Position numbers and translations under genes: made by a program
Notes under the pieces: model-generated
Told to the model about the DNA's origin: nothing
Databases searched by the model: none
Seen by the model: only the letters and a program-made list of their open reading frames with translations
Source: Epiperipatus broadwayi
Lineage: Eukaryota; Onychophora; Udeonychophora; Euonychophora; Peripatidae
Reading direction: 5' to 3'
DNA: 64,000 nucleotides
NCBI GenBank assembly: GCA_028023455.1
Contig: JAQFVV010006215.1
Coordinates: 6,989,230 to 7,053,229, forward strand
Part shown: one piece after another, positions 21,872 through 35,165 of the stretch
How positions within the stretch are numbered: position 1 is the stretch's first letter
Layout: the number at the start of each line of letters is the position of its first letter

Positions 21872-24800
21872 TGTAACCGGACTGTCTGTCAATCTATATA
21901 AATCGGTTGTAACTATTTCCTGATGAGCATATTGTAGGAAGGGAATAAAGATTGGCTAACTTCCTCCTACAACAATATTTCCTGCTCACCAGAGGATGTA
22001 GCATTAAAGAGACTGGATCCTACTAGAAAATTTGTTTGTTTGGGTTCCCAAACGGTTACACTAGAGTTCCAGCTGACTGCAACCTTACTTACCCAGATGT
22101 GGTTATGCCGAACATAGCTCAGGAGACATGAGATTCTTGTGAACAAGTGCAATGAATGACAAGTGACACAAAATGAAACTGAACAACTAGATTAATTTTA
22201 GATAACAATAATTTTATTTAACAATAGGTTTTTAGTAAGTCCTTCTAATACAGTTCATTAAAAGTTTTTCTCACTATTTCCATATCCAGGCAAAAATTTA
22301 TTTCCAATTCATATGATGAGAAGAAATCTAGAAACATTTTGTTCAGCTCACTTCATTAATTCAAGTATTTGTAATCATATATAGAAGCATATTTAACAGT
22401 TCACTTTATTCTGATGTTTATCAGGTTTTCATATAGTAGACGCATAATCATAAAAGCATTTTATCATTTTATTTCATTAATCCAGATATTTGCAACCACA
22501 TATAGAAGCATGTTTAATAGTTCATTTTATTCGGATATTCATCAGATATTCATATAGTAGACACATAATCATAGAAGCATTTTGTCATTTTATTTCATTA
22601 ATCCGGGTATTTGTAAATAAGTATATGAGTAATATATAAGTATTACAATCGTCATTCCATGTTTATAAAAGCATTTCAATTAGGTATACTTATACAAGTA
22701 ATACATAAGTGTTTTTAACTATTTATTCCAGGTCTGTTAAAAGTTTTAAATCGTTTCAGTTAATAAAATACGTTTACAGTAATCGCATATATATATAGCA
22801 GAGTATGTCTCTTGTAAATTGATTCGAATAATAAACCTTTCATTCATTTTTTTTTTTATTTTATTTCACATATCTTTAACTTTATAATGCAATTGATAAT
22901 TCCATATAACTAGTTAATTTAAAATGAAATACATAATTCACATATATATATATGTGTGTGTTTAAAACTAATATAGTCAACTTTCGACAGAAATTAATGA
23001 TTGATTGTTAAAACATTTCTCTTTCCTTTTTTTCTTTTTATAAGCTTACATAATATTTAACAAAATCCGTTAACTAATAATATGCCTTATTAAAAAAAAA
23101 CCACAATATTTATAATTCTTAGTGCCAAGTATTGCAAATTTTGAGGCATGTTTAAATACTTTTCTTTAAAATTAATAATATAAATTTTTCCTTGTTTTTT
23201 TTGTTTATAGAAAACTAATGACTATAATCATAATTTGCATTTTATTACAATTGAATCATTTTTTTATATTTCCAATACAACTTTAAATAATTATTTACCT
23301 CAGAATTCATAGATTTTTCCTTTATTGCTGGGAATTCTCAAATAAATGGAGTCTATTTTAGAACTGAAAGACACATTGAGAACTTCTAGGCAAGGCTTGG
23401 AGATTTTTGCATGGTTGTGGACAGAGAGAGACAGAGCCGATTGACCGGACATGTTAAGCTGGTTTTTCATTAGGCAGCCCAATGGTTCCATCTAATTTTC
23501 CTACAGCATGGCTTTTGCTCCTTGCATTTTAAATGGTCACTAGTTGATACTGACAACTGTAACCAACTTGTCACTAACTCATTTTCTGATGTCAACTGAC
23601 TCTGTACTTAATATCTGAATTTTTCATTATTTCCCAGCCCTATTTATACTTCTGTCTCACTATGGATTCATCTTCTATGCTTTTGCACTAATCTCATTTG
23701 GTGGCAAATACCTTTCCATTCTAGACTGTGTTTTAATCTTCTCTATCATTGGGCATTTCACTTTTTTGCAGTGTGCCAAAACATTTTGCCATGATCGAAA
23801 ACTTTCAAAGGCTACAAAATACGGTGGCCGTTCGAGGGCGCCATCAAGCATTTCAGCCTGGACCGGATAACAATGGTTTCCATAATCCAAGTTAATTATT
23901 TGTTTTCGAATGGCAATCACCAAATGTAATCTCTAAAATAATTTTATTTTATCGGACTAAAATTTTATAAAATGAAATATAATACTTAACTAGTTATAGT
24001 AAAAAAATCAGACTAACACTTGACTAATATTGAAACATTTATTATACCTTTTTTCTATTTTTTTTTTTTTTACTCCCTTCCCTGGCATTTATTTAATCAA
24101 GCCATTCCGATCTATTCATTACTAATTCAGATTTACCCCATATCATTCTTGAAGGAACATGCACCGTTACTTTATTAAATGTATAAAATTTTACCAATAA
24201 TTATGATAAATACATACTATGAGTGAACTTGAGGGCGACTTACTATAAATGCATGCTTGTTAGCAACACTCAAACCTCCTCTTCCTAATGTTAAATCCTA
24301 TAACTATTCCCTTAGATCGAGTACACATTTTTTTTCTTTTATATTCATATATACATTATCAGAATAACATTAGTAAATTTAATTAATAAAATATAAAAAA
24401 AAAAAAAAACAATATAATGTGGATTAATTTAAATTAGTGAAATAAATATAATTAACGAATCTATAAAACCCCCATTTTTCTATTGTTGAAATATATATGC
24501 TTGTAGCGGAGGCTTTTCAAAATACGCCATTATACATAATACATATATTATCATGTAAATGTTTCTTGTAATAAAAAGAAAAGTCTATTTACCCTGATCA
24601 ATCAGTGTATTGGTCTTGTAGGCGAAATTTCATTTTATGCTTGTGGTTTGTCCGGAATTTCCATTTTAGTCAGTTTTCCTTGGCTAGCTCTTGATGTCCT
24701 ATGCAATGTTGGCATTTCTAATGGCAGTACCAGGTGGTAATGGAGAGTTCCCAAAGGGGAAAGTTTTGTTAACTCTAGCCACTCGACATTTTTTTTCTTT

Positions 24801-25842
24801 TTATTTAATTTGCAGATTTTTTTTTTTTTTTTCAGAGTCCGAACCGAATTAAAACCAATATATCAGATACTGACTTCGGCAAAATTCTAATTACTAATCA
24901 AAACAAAAGGCAAATCCATAATTTATAGTTTTTTTCAAAGTCTGAGTTCACACCTTTCATATCCCTCCTTTTTTTCATATATTGTTTATAATCCCATGGA
25001 AACAGTCCAATTGATCAGCGCAATAGATAATATAAAAATACCTCCGCTTTTTTTTTCAACAATAGAGTTAATTGCAGAAAAATGTTATACTTTTTTCCCT
25101 CCTATCTTTAAGAATTCCTGAGAATTAGAAACAAATCAAAAACACACACACAAAAAAAAGAAGCTTTTATTAAAAAAAACTTGCAAGATCTTATTTCTTT
25201 TTTGTTATCTTGATTTAATCTATCTCAAAAACTCCATTTTAAAATAAGTGTTATTTATTTTTTTAGTACAAAAATAAATATTATTATAAAGTAATATATA
25301 CATTTTAATAAAATATATATGTCGTATATATATATGAATATGAGCTGGCGGAAAAATATCAGCTCAGCGGGAACAGACTTTTTAATAAGTAATTGCTTTT
25401 AATTAAATTCTTTATCTGTCCACATGTGTTTTCTAGATCTTAATCAATTTTTTTGCCAAATTATTACTACAACCATTCTGCTTTATAAAATATTTTTCAA
25501 ACTGAGTTTTAATGTTTAAAGATTTTTATTTAATTGATTTTTAACTTGAACTTATGAGTTTTAATAACGAAAGAAAGATTTATACTTTTTTTTTTACTGC
25601 AATTATAAATATATTTATTTTATTTTTTTTATTTTTAACTGAAACATTTTAAATTTGGAAACGTAGTTAACAAGTTATTATTTTAATTGTTGTGAAAGTT
25701 TGTTACTTCTTTCTTTCCTTTTTTCTTTAAAATTTTATCAACTAAAATAGCATTAGTTTTACTTGGTTTTAACTTGTGTCATCTTAATTGGGGGGGGGGG
25801 GATCTTCTAAATAGATATACGTGAAACAGCGTATCTGTTTCA
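21872..25842 (-). mobile_element. Solo LTR, about 3.97 kb, gypsy-type family
   Basis: Starts TGTAACCGGACTG and ends GTATCTGTTTCA, flanked by ATAT at 21868-21871 and 25843-25846. The right end has the inverted TGAAACA...TGTTTCA pattern also seen at the ends of the complete gypsy LTRs. A minus-strand TATA box (TATAAATAGGG, 23641-23648) stands in GC-richer sequence (23300-23930), matching promoter placement in the other LTRs. It also contains a G12 run at 25790. It is longer than its relatives, so internal insertions are likely. Confidence 0.55.
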
Positions 25843-25846
25843 ATAT

Positions 25847-26811
25847 AAATATTTACAACATGTATATTGAGAGAAAAGCTTGTTTAATATTTTAAAAATA
25901 AAAATGCTAAATATATTAACACAGTATGCTGAGCATGCTTTCAACTGATTAATAGTCATAATTTTAGCTTATTATCCAAGAGGATTGTGAGATTTGCAGA
26001 AGAATCACAATAGTAGTGATTTACATGAAATTTGGTTATTAGGTATGAGTTTATTTACATGAGCCTTTTTTTTGATCGGGAGACGCAGGATTCTTTCTTG
26101 TTAAAATTTGTTGTTGGCAATGTGCCAATTGTTTTTAACTTTGCATTTAGCATCGTTTCTTTTGGAGCAGACAATACTGGCAGATATAAGGTCAAAGTTG
26201 TGACTGTGTTTAAAGTCATGTTCGGAAAAAAAAAATTCAACATCTAGAGATTGGTATAAGATTCTTCGAAATAAACTGCATGCAGTTTGTGTTGTTGCAT
26301 ATAATTTTATACATCACTTGAGAGGCCAGCTCCAGGGATAGCTTATTTTTTTGTATAGTTAATCAGGTAGTTAAGAGTTGGAGGGATGCAAAAATTTTGT
26401 CACCTGGTATATATTGAAGCGATCATATATGTGTGCTTCATGTATATATTTTGCTATTAAGTTAAAAATATTAAGGCATTTTTAAAAAATGTAATTTTAT
26501 TGTTAAAATGTAAATTTTATTACGAAATGTAATTATGATTTGGTATGTGTGAAAAAAATGGGGATTCAAATCAGCAAAGAAAGTCTAACTTTCTAATTAA
26601 TTAAAATATCAATTGATATTAAAAGAATGTAGATACTAAACTCTAATTTTAGAATTTATATTTAGTGTGGCATTCCAATAAAAGGGTAAAGAAAAATATA
26701 TATACTTACTGGGGATTAGATTAAATCAAAAGATATTTGGAATTTAATTAAGAAATGCAATTAGTAAAATTTCAAAATTAAATTGCATTAAGATTATAAT
26801 CAGTAAGATTC
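25847..26811. other. AT-rich intronic sequence, nothing recognised
   Basis: The region 26032-26247 is open on both strands, as expected of low-stop DNA, and shows no domain. The slightly more balanced sequence at 26290-26430 has no identifiable origin. Confidence 0.5.
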
Positions 26812-26819
26812 TTTTAGAT

Positions 26820-28360
26820 CAGCGTTTCCCAACCTTTTTTGGCTCACGTACCACTTGGTAGTATATCATGCTAAATTGTACCACTTCGTAAAAATGATTG
26901 TATTTTGTGAAATTTGTTATTGCGAGTGTGTTATTTTATTTGCATTATACATATTATAGGGTGACCATGTATTCACATCACATAATGAGACAAATTACAT
27001 TGTAACATGCCTAAACGTCATGCTGGATTATAAACTCACTGAAATTATAAACTAACTGTAACATATATGTATGTGTTTGTTCAAAGTATCATATTTATCT
27101 ACTATTTTGTCATATTTCATTTACTAATAAATGGTTTTAATAAAAACACAAAATTATAAAAACCCAATTAATATATTTTTTATCATAATCAAATGTTTTT
27201 ATAAAATAAATTTAATGAGATCCTTGTGCTTGTTTCGAAGAACATAATTTTTTGAAATTTGGTTCAGAAGATGCAAGATATACCCTTAAGTCTACAGCTG
27301 CATTCAATCTGTTTCAATACTTTTTTAAAAAATATATATATGAAGAAAAAGCTCCTTCCACTAATTCCATACTAATAAATGGTAATAATAATTTAAGAGC
27401 TTTCTCAGAAAACTGTTCATATTCTTTAATGTTTAACCAAAATTAATTAGATTGTGTCGATAATTCTATTAAATTTTTTTTCTCTTTTATTGATAATGAT
27501 GTAGCTTTTTCTAAATTTTCTTCATAGAAGGGGTTTGAAATCCACTTATCATTTGTGTTTTCCGGTTTTGGAAAATATTCCATGAAAGACAATTTTAATC
27601 CTGTTAAATGTGCTATTATATTTTCTGTATATCTTGAGACAGACTAACCTTATTTTGAAACAAAAAAATATGTAGAGTTTCGAATTTTTCCGGTTGATTG
27701 TTTTCAATACACTGTTTCCAAAAATCTAATTTCTTAATCATACTTTCAATTTTATCATTAACATTAAAGATCGTTATCGAGTTATTCTGAAGTGTCAAAT
27801 TTAAGTTCATTTATTTGCAAAAAATATCAGATAAATATGCAAGCACCTGAATCCAATCAAAATCATACAATTTCGAAGAGAGATCAAAAGGATTGTCTTA
27901 AAAAAAAAACCTGTGCTTCTTGTCTAAGTTCGAATAAGCAGGTTATATAGGGATCAATGAATTTTAATAAACAAAGACGATACAATCACAAACAATAACC
28001 TGTCACTTGTAAGCCATGCGGTGAAGTGAATGAGAGTGCAGCACTATCACAACAGTGGCGGCGACATCTCAAGTTACTGGTGGCTAATGGCTAAATTTAA
28101 AAGTGCACTTCAAAAAAAAAAAAAAACGATATCAATTGCTGGATTTTCGATCATCGACTGTACATATTAACAACTTTACTGTATAATATTATTCATTAAA
28201 ATAATTTTTATGAATTATAGGAAAAAACGTTTCTATGATATTTTTATGATTTAATTTTTTTTATTTTTTATGTCCGCCATTATTGATTATTTTTCGTGTA
28301 CCACCAACCAGCAACTCGCGGATCACCAGTGGTACGCGTACCACAGGTTGGGAAACGCTG
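26820..28360 (-). mobile_element. hAT DNA transposon, 1541 bp, internally deleted
   Basis: Terminal inverted repeats are CAGCGTTTCCCAACCTTTTT at 26820 and its counterpart ACAGGTTGGGAAACGCTG ending at 28360. A perfect 8-bp duplication TTTTAGAT lies at 26812-26819 and 28361-28368. The CAGNGNTTCCCAACC end and the 8-bp duplication are hallmarks of the hAT superfamily. At 1.5 kb it is too short for a full transposase, and only the C-terminal part remains. The clean duplication suggests moderate age, while the coding part carries stops. Confidence 0.93.
27225..27830 (-). pseudogene. hAT transposase C-terminal relic (ZBED5/SCAND3-like)
   Basis: The minus strand 27810-27616 encodes a stretch with LNLTLQNNSITIFNV and KLDFWKQCIENNQPEKFETL, the insertion-domain pattern of hAT transposases close to the ZBED5/SCAND3 group. 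Further on (27440-27225) the dimerisation domain is clear: EKALKLLLPFIS, EGAFS, NRLNAAVDLRVYLAS and a final KQAQGSH before a stop. One in-frame stop (after FLKKY) and at least one frame change separate these parts. The N-terminal zinc finger and first catalytic residues are absent, so it is inactive. Confidence 0.85.
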
Positions 28361-28368
28361 TTTTAGAT

Positions 28369-29330
28369 AATAAAGAAAAGAATTTTCTTTAAGTTTAAAT
28401 TAATTAATTAATTTGGAGAACAGCCTATCCAGATAGCTTTGTTTTCAAGATGTATATATAGGAAAGTAAAGAAAGAGTTTTTACTTCTTGTAGAGTTTAG
28501 TTATAGTAAACTTCTGGAAGAGTTATTGTAAAATTTTAAGGTGTTAAATTACATTAAGCTATAAGTAATTAGATCGCTGCAATTTTTCTGGCCATTGCCA
28601 AGAAGCTGAATATGAAGATTCCCTGGTCTTATGGAATGCTAGGCCGATCAAGTCCTTCCTTGTCTGTCTTTGTCCACCCAAATTGCTAACATGCTATGCC
28701 ATCACCATTAAAAGGAAGCCACTAGTATATAATGCTATCGGTAAACGATTAAAACCTCTTTAGTATGCTACTTTCTTTGCTTCCATAAATTATATATTAA
28801 TCATTATATATGTTTTTTATCATATTATTTAGATGTCTTATTGCATTATTTAAATATTTTCTTAATGTAGCTTAATTAATTATACATAGTAAGGAAGATT
28901 GACTATTTCAATATATAATCAATCTTTCTTAAATTTTGCTAGACTTATTGTTTAAGGAACCAACTGGAGGTAATTTTAGTAAAATATTTCAATGATTAAA
29001 ATATTTGACATTATCTAAAAAAAAAAAAAAGCCCAGTAATTAAATAAAAGCAAGATATTTAAATCTACTTTCTCTCTGATTCTATTTTTTTTTTTTTTAC
29101 GATTTTAAATTTGCCTATTTAAAATCTGTTCTTTTAAAAAATGACATTTAGCCATTAACACAATTACCATGGTTTTATATATAACTTTTAAAATTAAAAT
29201 TAAGATCCAGTGTTAAAAGAAAAACTTTATTTTCTTTTAGAAGGGACAAGTATATGTGTATACTACATACAGGTGATTTACAAACAACTTGCAGTTTTAA
29301 AATATGCTTTTCTTTTGATAAATATATCAG
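28369..29330. other. AT-rich intronic sequence, nothing recognised
   Basis: A more balanced patch at 28570-28740 looks like old inserted sequence, but no frame or repeat can be assigned. Homopolymers lie at 29018-29032 and 29086-29098. Confidence 0.5.
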
Positions 29331-29492
29331 TATACTGTACGATAAAAATCACATGATCACCATTTCTTATGCTTGCTTATAACTGTTATTAAAACAAGGA
29401 AAATTCTATATGTATTGCCACTCAGCGCAAGCCAAAGTAATCAATGGATGCCAGAAGGCTTGTGCATAAAATCCCTATCTAGTGCCTTCTCA

Positions 29493-29542
29493 TTCAATAT
29501 CTCCAGACTAGTTTATGGCTTGTGGTCAGTAAGGAGTCTTGG
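29493..29542 (-). ncRNA. Decayed hammerhead motif, left arm
   Basis: Minus strand reads CUGACCACAAGCCAUAAACUAGUC. The GA and first half of stem II are deleted, and GAAA has become UAAA. Flanking stem I strands (AUCCAA, UUGAAU) are still visible. It is expected to be inactive. Confidence 0.6.
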
Positions 29543-29968
29543 ATCTGAGAGCACTGCACATAGATCTTAGGATCTAATGCAACCCTCCAGCAGCCACCTT
29601 TTATCTCTACTTAACTCCAAAACTATGAGTCTTAAATTGAAAACTAATATTTTCAATCCAAGCTCATTAGCATATATAGGTCTGAATTCAATTCAGTACC
29701 CATATATTTTGGTGTCTTTGGTTCTGTCTTAAAATCAATCCTGCCTAATAGGATAGTGGTGGCTATGGTTATTAAAGAATCAAAGACACCAAAATGTATG
29801 GGAACTGAACTGAGTTCAGACTTATATGTCTATGTAAGCTAGTAAGCTTGGATTGAAAATGTTATAGGTTTTTCAATTTAAGACTTGCAGTTTTGTAGTT
29901 AAGTAGCGATAAGAGGTGGCTGGTGGAGGAGTGCATTAGATCCTAAGATCTAGGTGCAGTTCTCTCAG

Positions 29969-30027
29969 ATCCAAGGCTCTTCACTGACAAAGGCCGCAAG
30001 CCAGAAACTAGTCTGGGGATATTGGAT
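29969..30027 (+). ncRNA. Hammerhead motif, right arm, with core G-to-A change
   Basis: Outer stem I is AUCCAA/UUGGAU, inner CUUCA/UGGGG, stem II GGC/GCC, GAAA at 30004-30007 and palindromic ACUAGU. The first core reads CUGACAA (29984-29990) instead of CUGANGA, changing the invariant G8, so cleavage is probably lost although the fold is preserved. Confidence 0.7.
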
Positions 30028-30144
30028 GAGTAAGCACTAGATGGGGATTTTATGCACAAGCCTTCTAGCATCCATTTATTACTCTGGTTTGCACTGAGTG
30101 GCAATATGTATAGAGAGTTTTGCCTGTTTTTATACTGTACGATA

Positions 30145-31023
30145 CAATAGTTTACTCTCTAAAACTTTTCATTCAAATTTAATACATTATCTTCCTATGC
30201 TATTGTATCAATATTTCTGTCTATATGTTAGACCTATGGGGCAGATCTCTAATTAAGCAGGGAGTAATTTCTTTATAAAAATCTTTTATTATATACCATA
30301 ACTGTGTAGGCCTTGATTTAGCCTGTAGAATAGATATCCGTATATTATAAACTTATGGCATGATCATTTATGTTTTATAGATTAAATTTTAAGGCCAAAT
30401 ATTCATTCATTATATGTAAATATAGCGTTACTGGATTGTCTAATTTCATGTTTTATTTCATTCCATTCTTCAGCAGGGATATATTTCTGCTTTGGAAAAT
30501 TTAATTTGATGGGTTCATGCTAAATATGTTCCATGCAAATGCGGGAACATTCCTTTCATTTTTTTAGACCCGGAGGGTCTTATTATATCTTGTTACCAGT
30601 GCAGTGGATCATTCATGCCTGTTAATGAGAGTTATTAAGGGTTATATGAAGATGCTCATTCTTTTATTCCATGACCCATTTCATTTAACTTCACAAAAGT
30701 GAATATATTTCCATCGTTGCTTTATAATATTTGGATATGACATCATGGAGGCAATCATATTCCAGTCTACTTTATTATTTGTTTATTACTTTAGCAACTC
30801 AGTACCACCTTCCTTATCCCTTGTGTATATTAAAGCTTGATATTTCAGCATTTATTGATCTTGATCATGAGAGTCATGCATTTATCTATTTAACCATGTT
30901 TTCTAAAATTAATTTAACTTGCTTTATTTATTATTATGTACCTACTTGAGGGATATCTGCCCTAAAGATCAAATGTGTTTATCATCCGAGGTCCCTTATT
31001 TATATATCCATTATACTTTGAAA
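30145..31023. other. Sequence with an unidentified coding-like relic
   Basis: Around 30508-30660 (+) a frame reads HAKYVPCKCGNIPFIFLDPE, then SCYQCSG, with paired cysteines, before stops interrupt it. The composition is unlike the flanking AT-rich DNA. The family is not recognised. It could be an old retropseudogene or a transposon protein fragment. Confidence 0.3.
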
Positions 31024-31031
31024 CTTTTACA

Positions 31032-34000
31032 GGTAGTTGTGACTTTTGACCCGTGTGGCCACCAGAGGCACTGGTCAGGGTCAACCACAGAAATGGTTAG
31101 AGTAGGGGCCCCAAATGCAGCATTGCAAATTTCAACCAAAAGGTGACACTGTTCATAGTGCGTAAGCACAGGAACATTCCACCAGGTGGCTGGCAGCGAA
31201 GCTGCCCGCTTGGTGGCGCTGGTCACAATGCATCAGCCCATTTAGCTTACATAGTCTGCTACCAGCGACTACCAAGAACCTAGATGGCACTGATTGCTGT
31301 AAACACATCTAGCTTATGTGTCGTCTGCTACCACATACTACCAAGATTGTAGCCCACTATGTGGCGATGTTTCTCCACGTTACACACGGAAAAACAACGC
31401 ACTGATAGAGTTTATGTACATACTACTTAAAAGATGAATGGCGTATAGTGTACAGGTGTGATTAATTAAGAAGCTACAACTATTTAAATATATATTCTTT
31501 CAAACTTAATAGTATCACATGCTATTTCACAGTTTTATAAATGGATGTATTTTTAAATTATTTTTTTTTAAAAAAAATCGATCTTTTTTTTTTTAATTAT
31601 TTATTCTATGTCAAAATGTTATGTATAAGTCGAGCAGTGAAATTTACTATCATGGCCGCTTGAATGGCATCATAGATTTACATACAAAAGTACGCTATAA
31701 TTAGACAGGTTTGATAAAATTATAGCGTAGAAGTCCTCATTATTCATAAAATATTTTATTAATCTATAAGTCAATTCTAAATTTAAAAATCGATTATTTT
31801 TTTTAATTATTTACTCTAAAAGTAGTTTTTTTTTAAAAAAAATTTAAAAAAATGTAATTTTTATGACAGTCGGTTTTTTTTTTTTTTTTTTAAAGATTTT
31901 TTCCTCTTCTTTCAAAACTAGAGACATTCCAAAGATAAAATCTAATATATTTTATTAATAGGGGCTTTAGTAATGAATAGCTATGGTCATATTTATTGAC
32001 AATTTCATATATACTTAATATAACCCATTACTTAGAATTGGATAATGCACGCAGGCATTTTATTTACTAAACAACATTACTCTAGGCCATTTAGCAAAAT
32101 AAATTTGTGGCTATTATTTAATTGCGCTAATTTTATGCTATATAATAAATCACTACATTCCACTTATTAGTTATGCCCTTTCATCATCAGTTCGAGTCAC
32201 TATTAAACATGTAATCAAACCAAGTCTGGAGTGAAGCTTAATAATGCATCCGATTATGATAAATTTATATATTAAATATGGGCATATAAAACCTCACAGA
32301 TAGCTTTAGATCGAACAGGTTTTCAAAAATGCTTCGGTTCAATGCGAGAGTTGGCTATAAAGATTTTACTAATATGCTATGCACAAGTAAAATATAATAA
32401 TAAAGTGGCTCTGTGGTTGGATGAATAGATTTTAGGGTTTTCATGACTAACACCGGTTTACCCACTGACCGATCATCATGCTCCTAAAAGGGAACCTTTA
32501 TTTGGTTCATAAGAGGCAGGTGACTTACATACTAATCTGGCCCTTAGCTCAGTCTTAGCTACTGCACTACCCATAAGAGAGGAAGATGAGCTGGACTTAC
32601 AGTGGCTCCATCTTATATATATGTAAAAAAAAAAAACAGCACAACGATAAAATATTGATAAATTTCACATCCACCAAGCCGAAGTATATTCTAAATTAAA
32701 TACCATACATTAAATGAACACTAGTTTATCAGCTTCATTAAAAGAGCCAACTCTTCTGTAGCATGAGAAATACATATATGCTACTGACGGGAATATATAT
32801 ATATACACAAACTTTACTTTATCCCGTTCAATCTCTTAGTTATGTATAATTAATAAACTTTTAAAGGGGGAAAATATATTTAAGGGACTTACGAATACTT
32901 TAATAAGAAAAATATACTTATGATTACACTCCAGGCTAGTTTAATCTTTAGTAACATAATAATTAAAGGTTGAAAGTTTGGATTTATAAGCCATATTTTA
33001 TATTTACATTAATTATTTACTAAATGGCAAAATAATAACGAGCATAAACGGTTGCCATTATTTATAAATTAGGGTTTCTAAACGGAGCGCTAAATGACGC
33101 TATAATTAATACAATACAAAGATTTTAAATAATATCTTCAAAAAGTATATATTTCGTAACTAAATGCATGCCGTTTCCAGATATAGGCATAATTAATAAT
33201 AACTAAAATAAGCAAGAGAGAAATAAATATAACTGCAGTGATTAAGTTATATAGCAAAACAAGAAGTTAATAAAGGCAATTAACAAAAGTATGTCATTTA
33301 TAGAATTGAAATATTATTGATAAGACAATTTAGAAAGAGTTTACAATATAGTTAGCTAACCTGATTTTGAAGCAATAATAATTACTTGGAATTTTACACA
33401 GAGCTCTGCGATTTTAATAATTTTAAAACAGTTTTCTCCTATAGCTGGACTGGAGATACTCGAGCTGGAACAAAGGTGAGTTCTTTGGCGGCTTATGGCA
33501 TCTTCTCTTTAGTTGGAAGACGATTTAAGATGGTATTCCTATAGCTGGAGTTGGGGTAGTTGAATTTGAACGAAGGTGAGTTTTTTTAATGGCTTATGAC
33601 ATCTTCTATTTATTATAAGCTTGTTAAGGCGACGTTGGTTGTTGCTCCGGCCTTGGATGGATCAAATTCCAACGTTCCATCATGGGAAAGGCAACAAATT
33701 CTTGCCTGACTAGCAGGCCACAGATAAATTAACAAATTTTCAGCTTCTCGTAGTAACAGCTCTTCAAAAGCAAGATGGAGTGTCTTTTCCGCTAGCCTAT
33801 TTATATATTTCCATTAAGCCTTAACACCTTTTTGGAATTTCGTTTGCCTCAGGACCAATCGACTTTTAATTAAACAAAATCATATAATCTAATTTCTACT
33901 ACTGATAAAGTCTCCAAGGGGTTATTTTTAATTTACTTAAAAAAGTTTATTAAAGTATATAAATTATATAATTTTGATTCCGATTTCATTAATTAAATTT

Positions 34001-35165
34001 CTTTTTAGGTGTTATAAAATGTTATGGCTTAGCAGATAGTAACAGTATTTCTGATTTAATGATAAAATCTTTTATTGAAATAAATTCAATCAGTAAACTA
34101 GGTTTTACTTTTACCCCAGGTGCGGTCACTAATTGATTTGTTTACACAAAATTCCCATTTTTAATTATAAACCGATGACTTTTATTTTAACTAGATATAA
34201 ATAACATATTTTCTTTATATTGTTTATTTTAAAAAAAGTAAATTTGACAGATCTTATAAAAAAATACTTTAGTTTCAGTTATATCTATTAAACATTAAAT
34301 TAGAAAACCGTAAATATATTATAAAGAAAACATTTTACATTATTTTTATTTAATCTTAAATATTATATGTACAAATCATTATGCCATAATTTCATGGTTT
34401 AAATTATCCATCCACATACGAATATAATACAAATTTAAAATTGACTTATAGATTAATAAAATATTTTATGAATAATGAGGATTTCTACGCTATAATTTTA
34501 TCAAACCTGTCTAATTATAGCGTACTTTCGTATGTAAATCTATGATGCCATTCAAGCGGCCATGATAGCAAATTTCACCGCTCGACTTATACATAACATT
34601 TTGACATAGAGTAAATAATTTTTAAAAAAAAGATTGATTTTTAAAAAAAAAATAATTTAAAAATACATCCATTTATAAAACTGTGAAATAGCATGTGATA
34701 CTATTAAGTTTGAAAGAATATTTAAATAGTTGTAGCTTCTTAATTAATCACATCTGTACATTATTCGCCATTCATCTTTTAAGTAGTATGTACATAAACT
34801 ATCAGTGCGTTGTTTTTCCATGTGTAACGTGGAGAAACAGCGCCACATAGTGGGCTAGAATCTTGGTAGTTTCTGGTAGCAGACGACACATAAGCTAGAT
34901 GTGTTTACGGCAATCAGCGCCACCTAGGTTCTTGGTAGTCGCTGGTAGCAGACTATATAAGCTAAATGGGCTTATGCATTGCGACCAGTGCCACCAAGCG
35001 CTACCAGCATGTGGTGGAATGTTCCTGTGCTTACACATTGTGAACAGCACCACCTTTTGGCTAAAATTTGCAATGCTGCATTTGGGGCCCCTACTCTTAA
35101 GTATTTCTGTGGTTGACCCTGACCAGCGCCTCTGGTGGCCTCATAGGTCAAAAGTCACAACTACC
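31032..35165. mobile_element. Long-terminal-inverted-repeat element, 4.1 kb, with nested LTR-like core
   Basis: Both ends start GGTAGTTGTGACTTTTGACC. The left arm (31032 to about 31795) and right arm (about 34430 to 35165) are inverted copies of roughly 740-760 bp, moderately diverged. Flanks CTTTTACA (31024-31031) and CTTTTAAA (35166-35173) match at 7 of 8 bases, compatible with an 8-9 bp duplication as made by hAT or Mutator-like transposases. No transposase is seen between the arms. The 2.6-kb spacer instead carries LTR-like sequence. The open frames in the arms are chance products. Confidence 0.65.
31864..34420 (-). mobile_element. LTR-like segment inside the long-TIR element (bounds unsure)
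   Basis: The left end TGACAGTCGG resembles the start of the LTR at 12868 (TGTACCAGTCGG). A block with GGCCCTTAGCTCAG at about 32540 and a minus-strand TATATAAATAGG at 33799-33810 sit in the order seen in the other LTRs. A direct repeat, CTCCTATAGCTGGACTGGAG (33436) versus TCCTATAGCTGGAGTTGGGG (33537), surrounds the promoter zone. The right boundary and target duplication were not found. Confidence 0.4.

Larger units (their letters stand above)
29345..30130. mobile_element. Foldback hammerhead element, 786 bp, long form
   Basis: Two arms of about 370 bp are inverted around a 60-bp loop near 29725-29785. A perfect 14-bp repeat, TATACTGTACGATA, flanks it (29331-29344, 30131-30144), the mark of target-primed insertion. 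It shares ends, the ACTAGTCTGG hammerhead block and the AACTGAACTGAGTTCAG block with the elements at 4839 and 9940. There is no coding capacity. The arms differ by several substitutions and short gaps, mostly in the left arm. Confidence 0.85.

Noticed and set aside
26032-26247. Open frames on both strands at the same place
   Set aside because: Chance absence of stops on both strands; no splice sites or motifs support either.
30731-31226. Short open frames on both strands
   Set aside because: They cross the boundary of the long-inverted-repeat element, and the mirrored arm at 34899-35180 gives different, broken frames.
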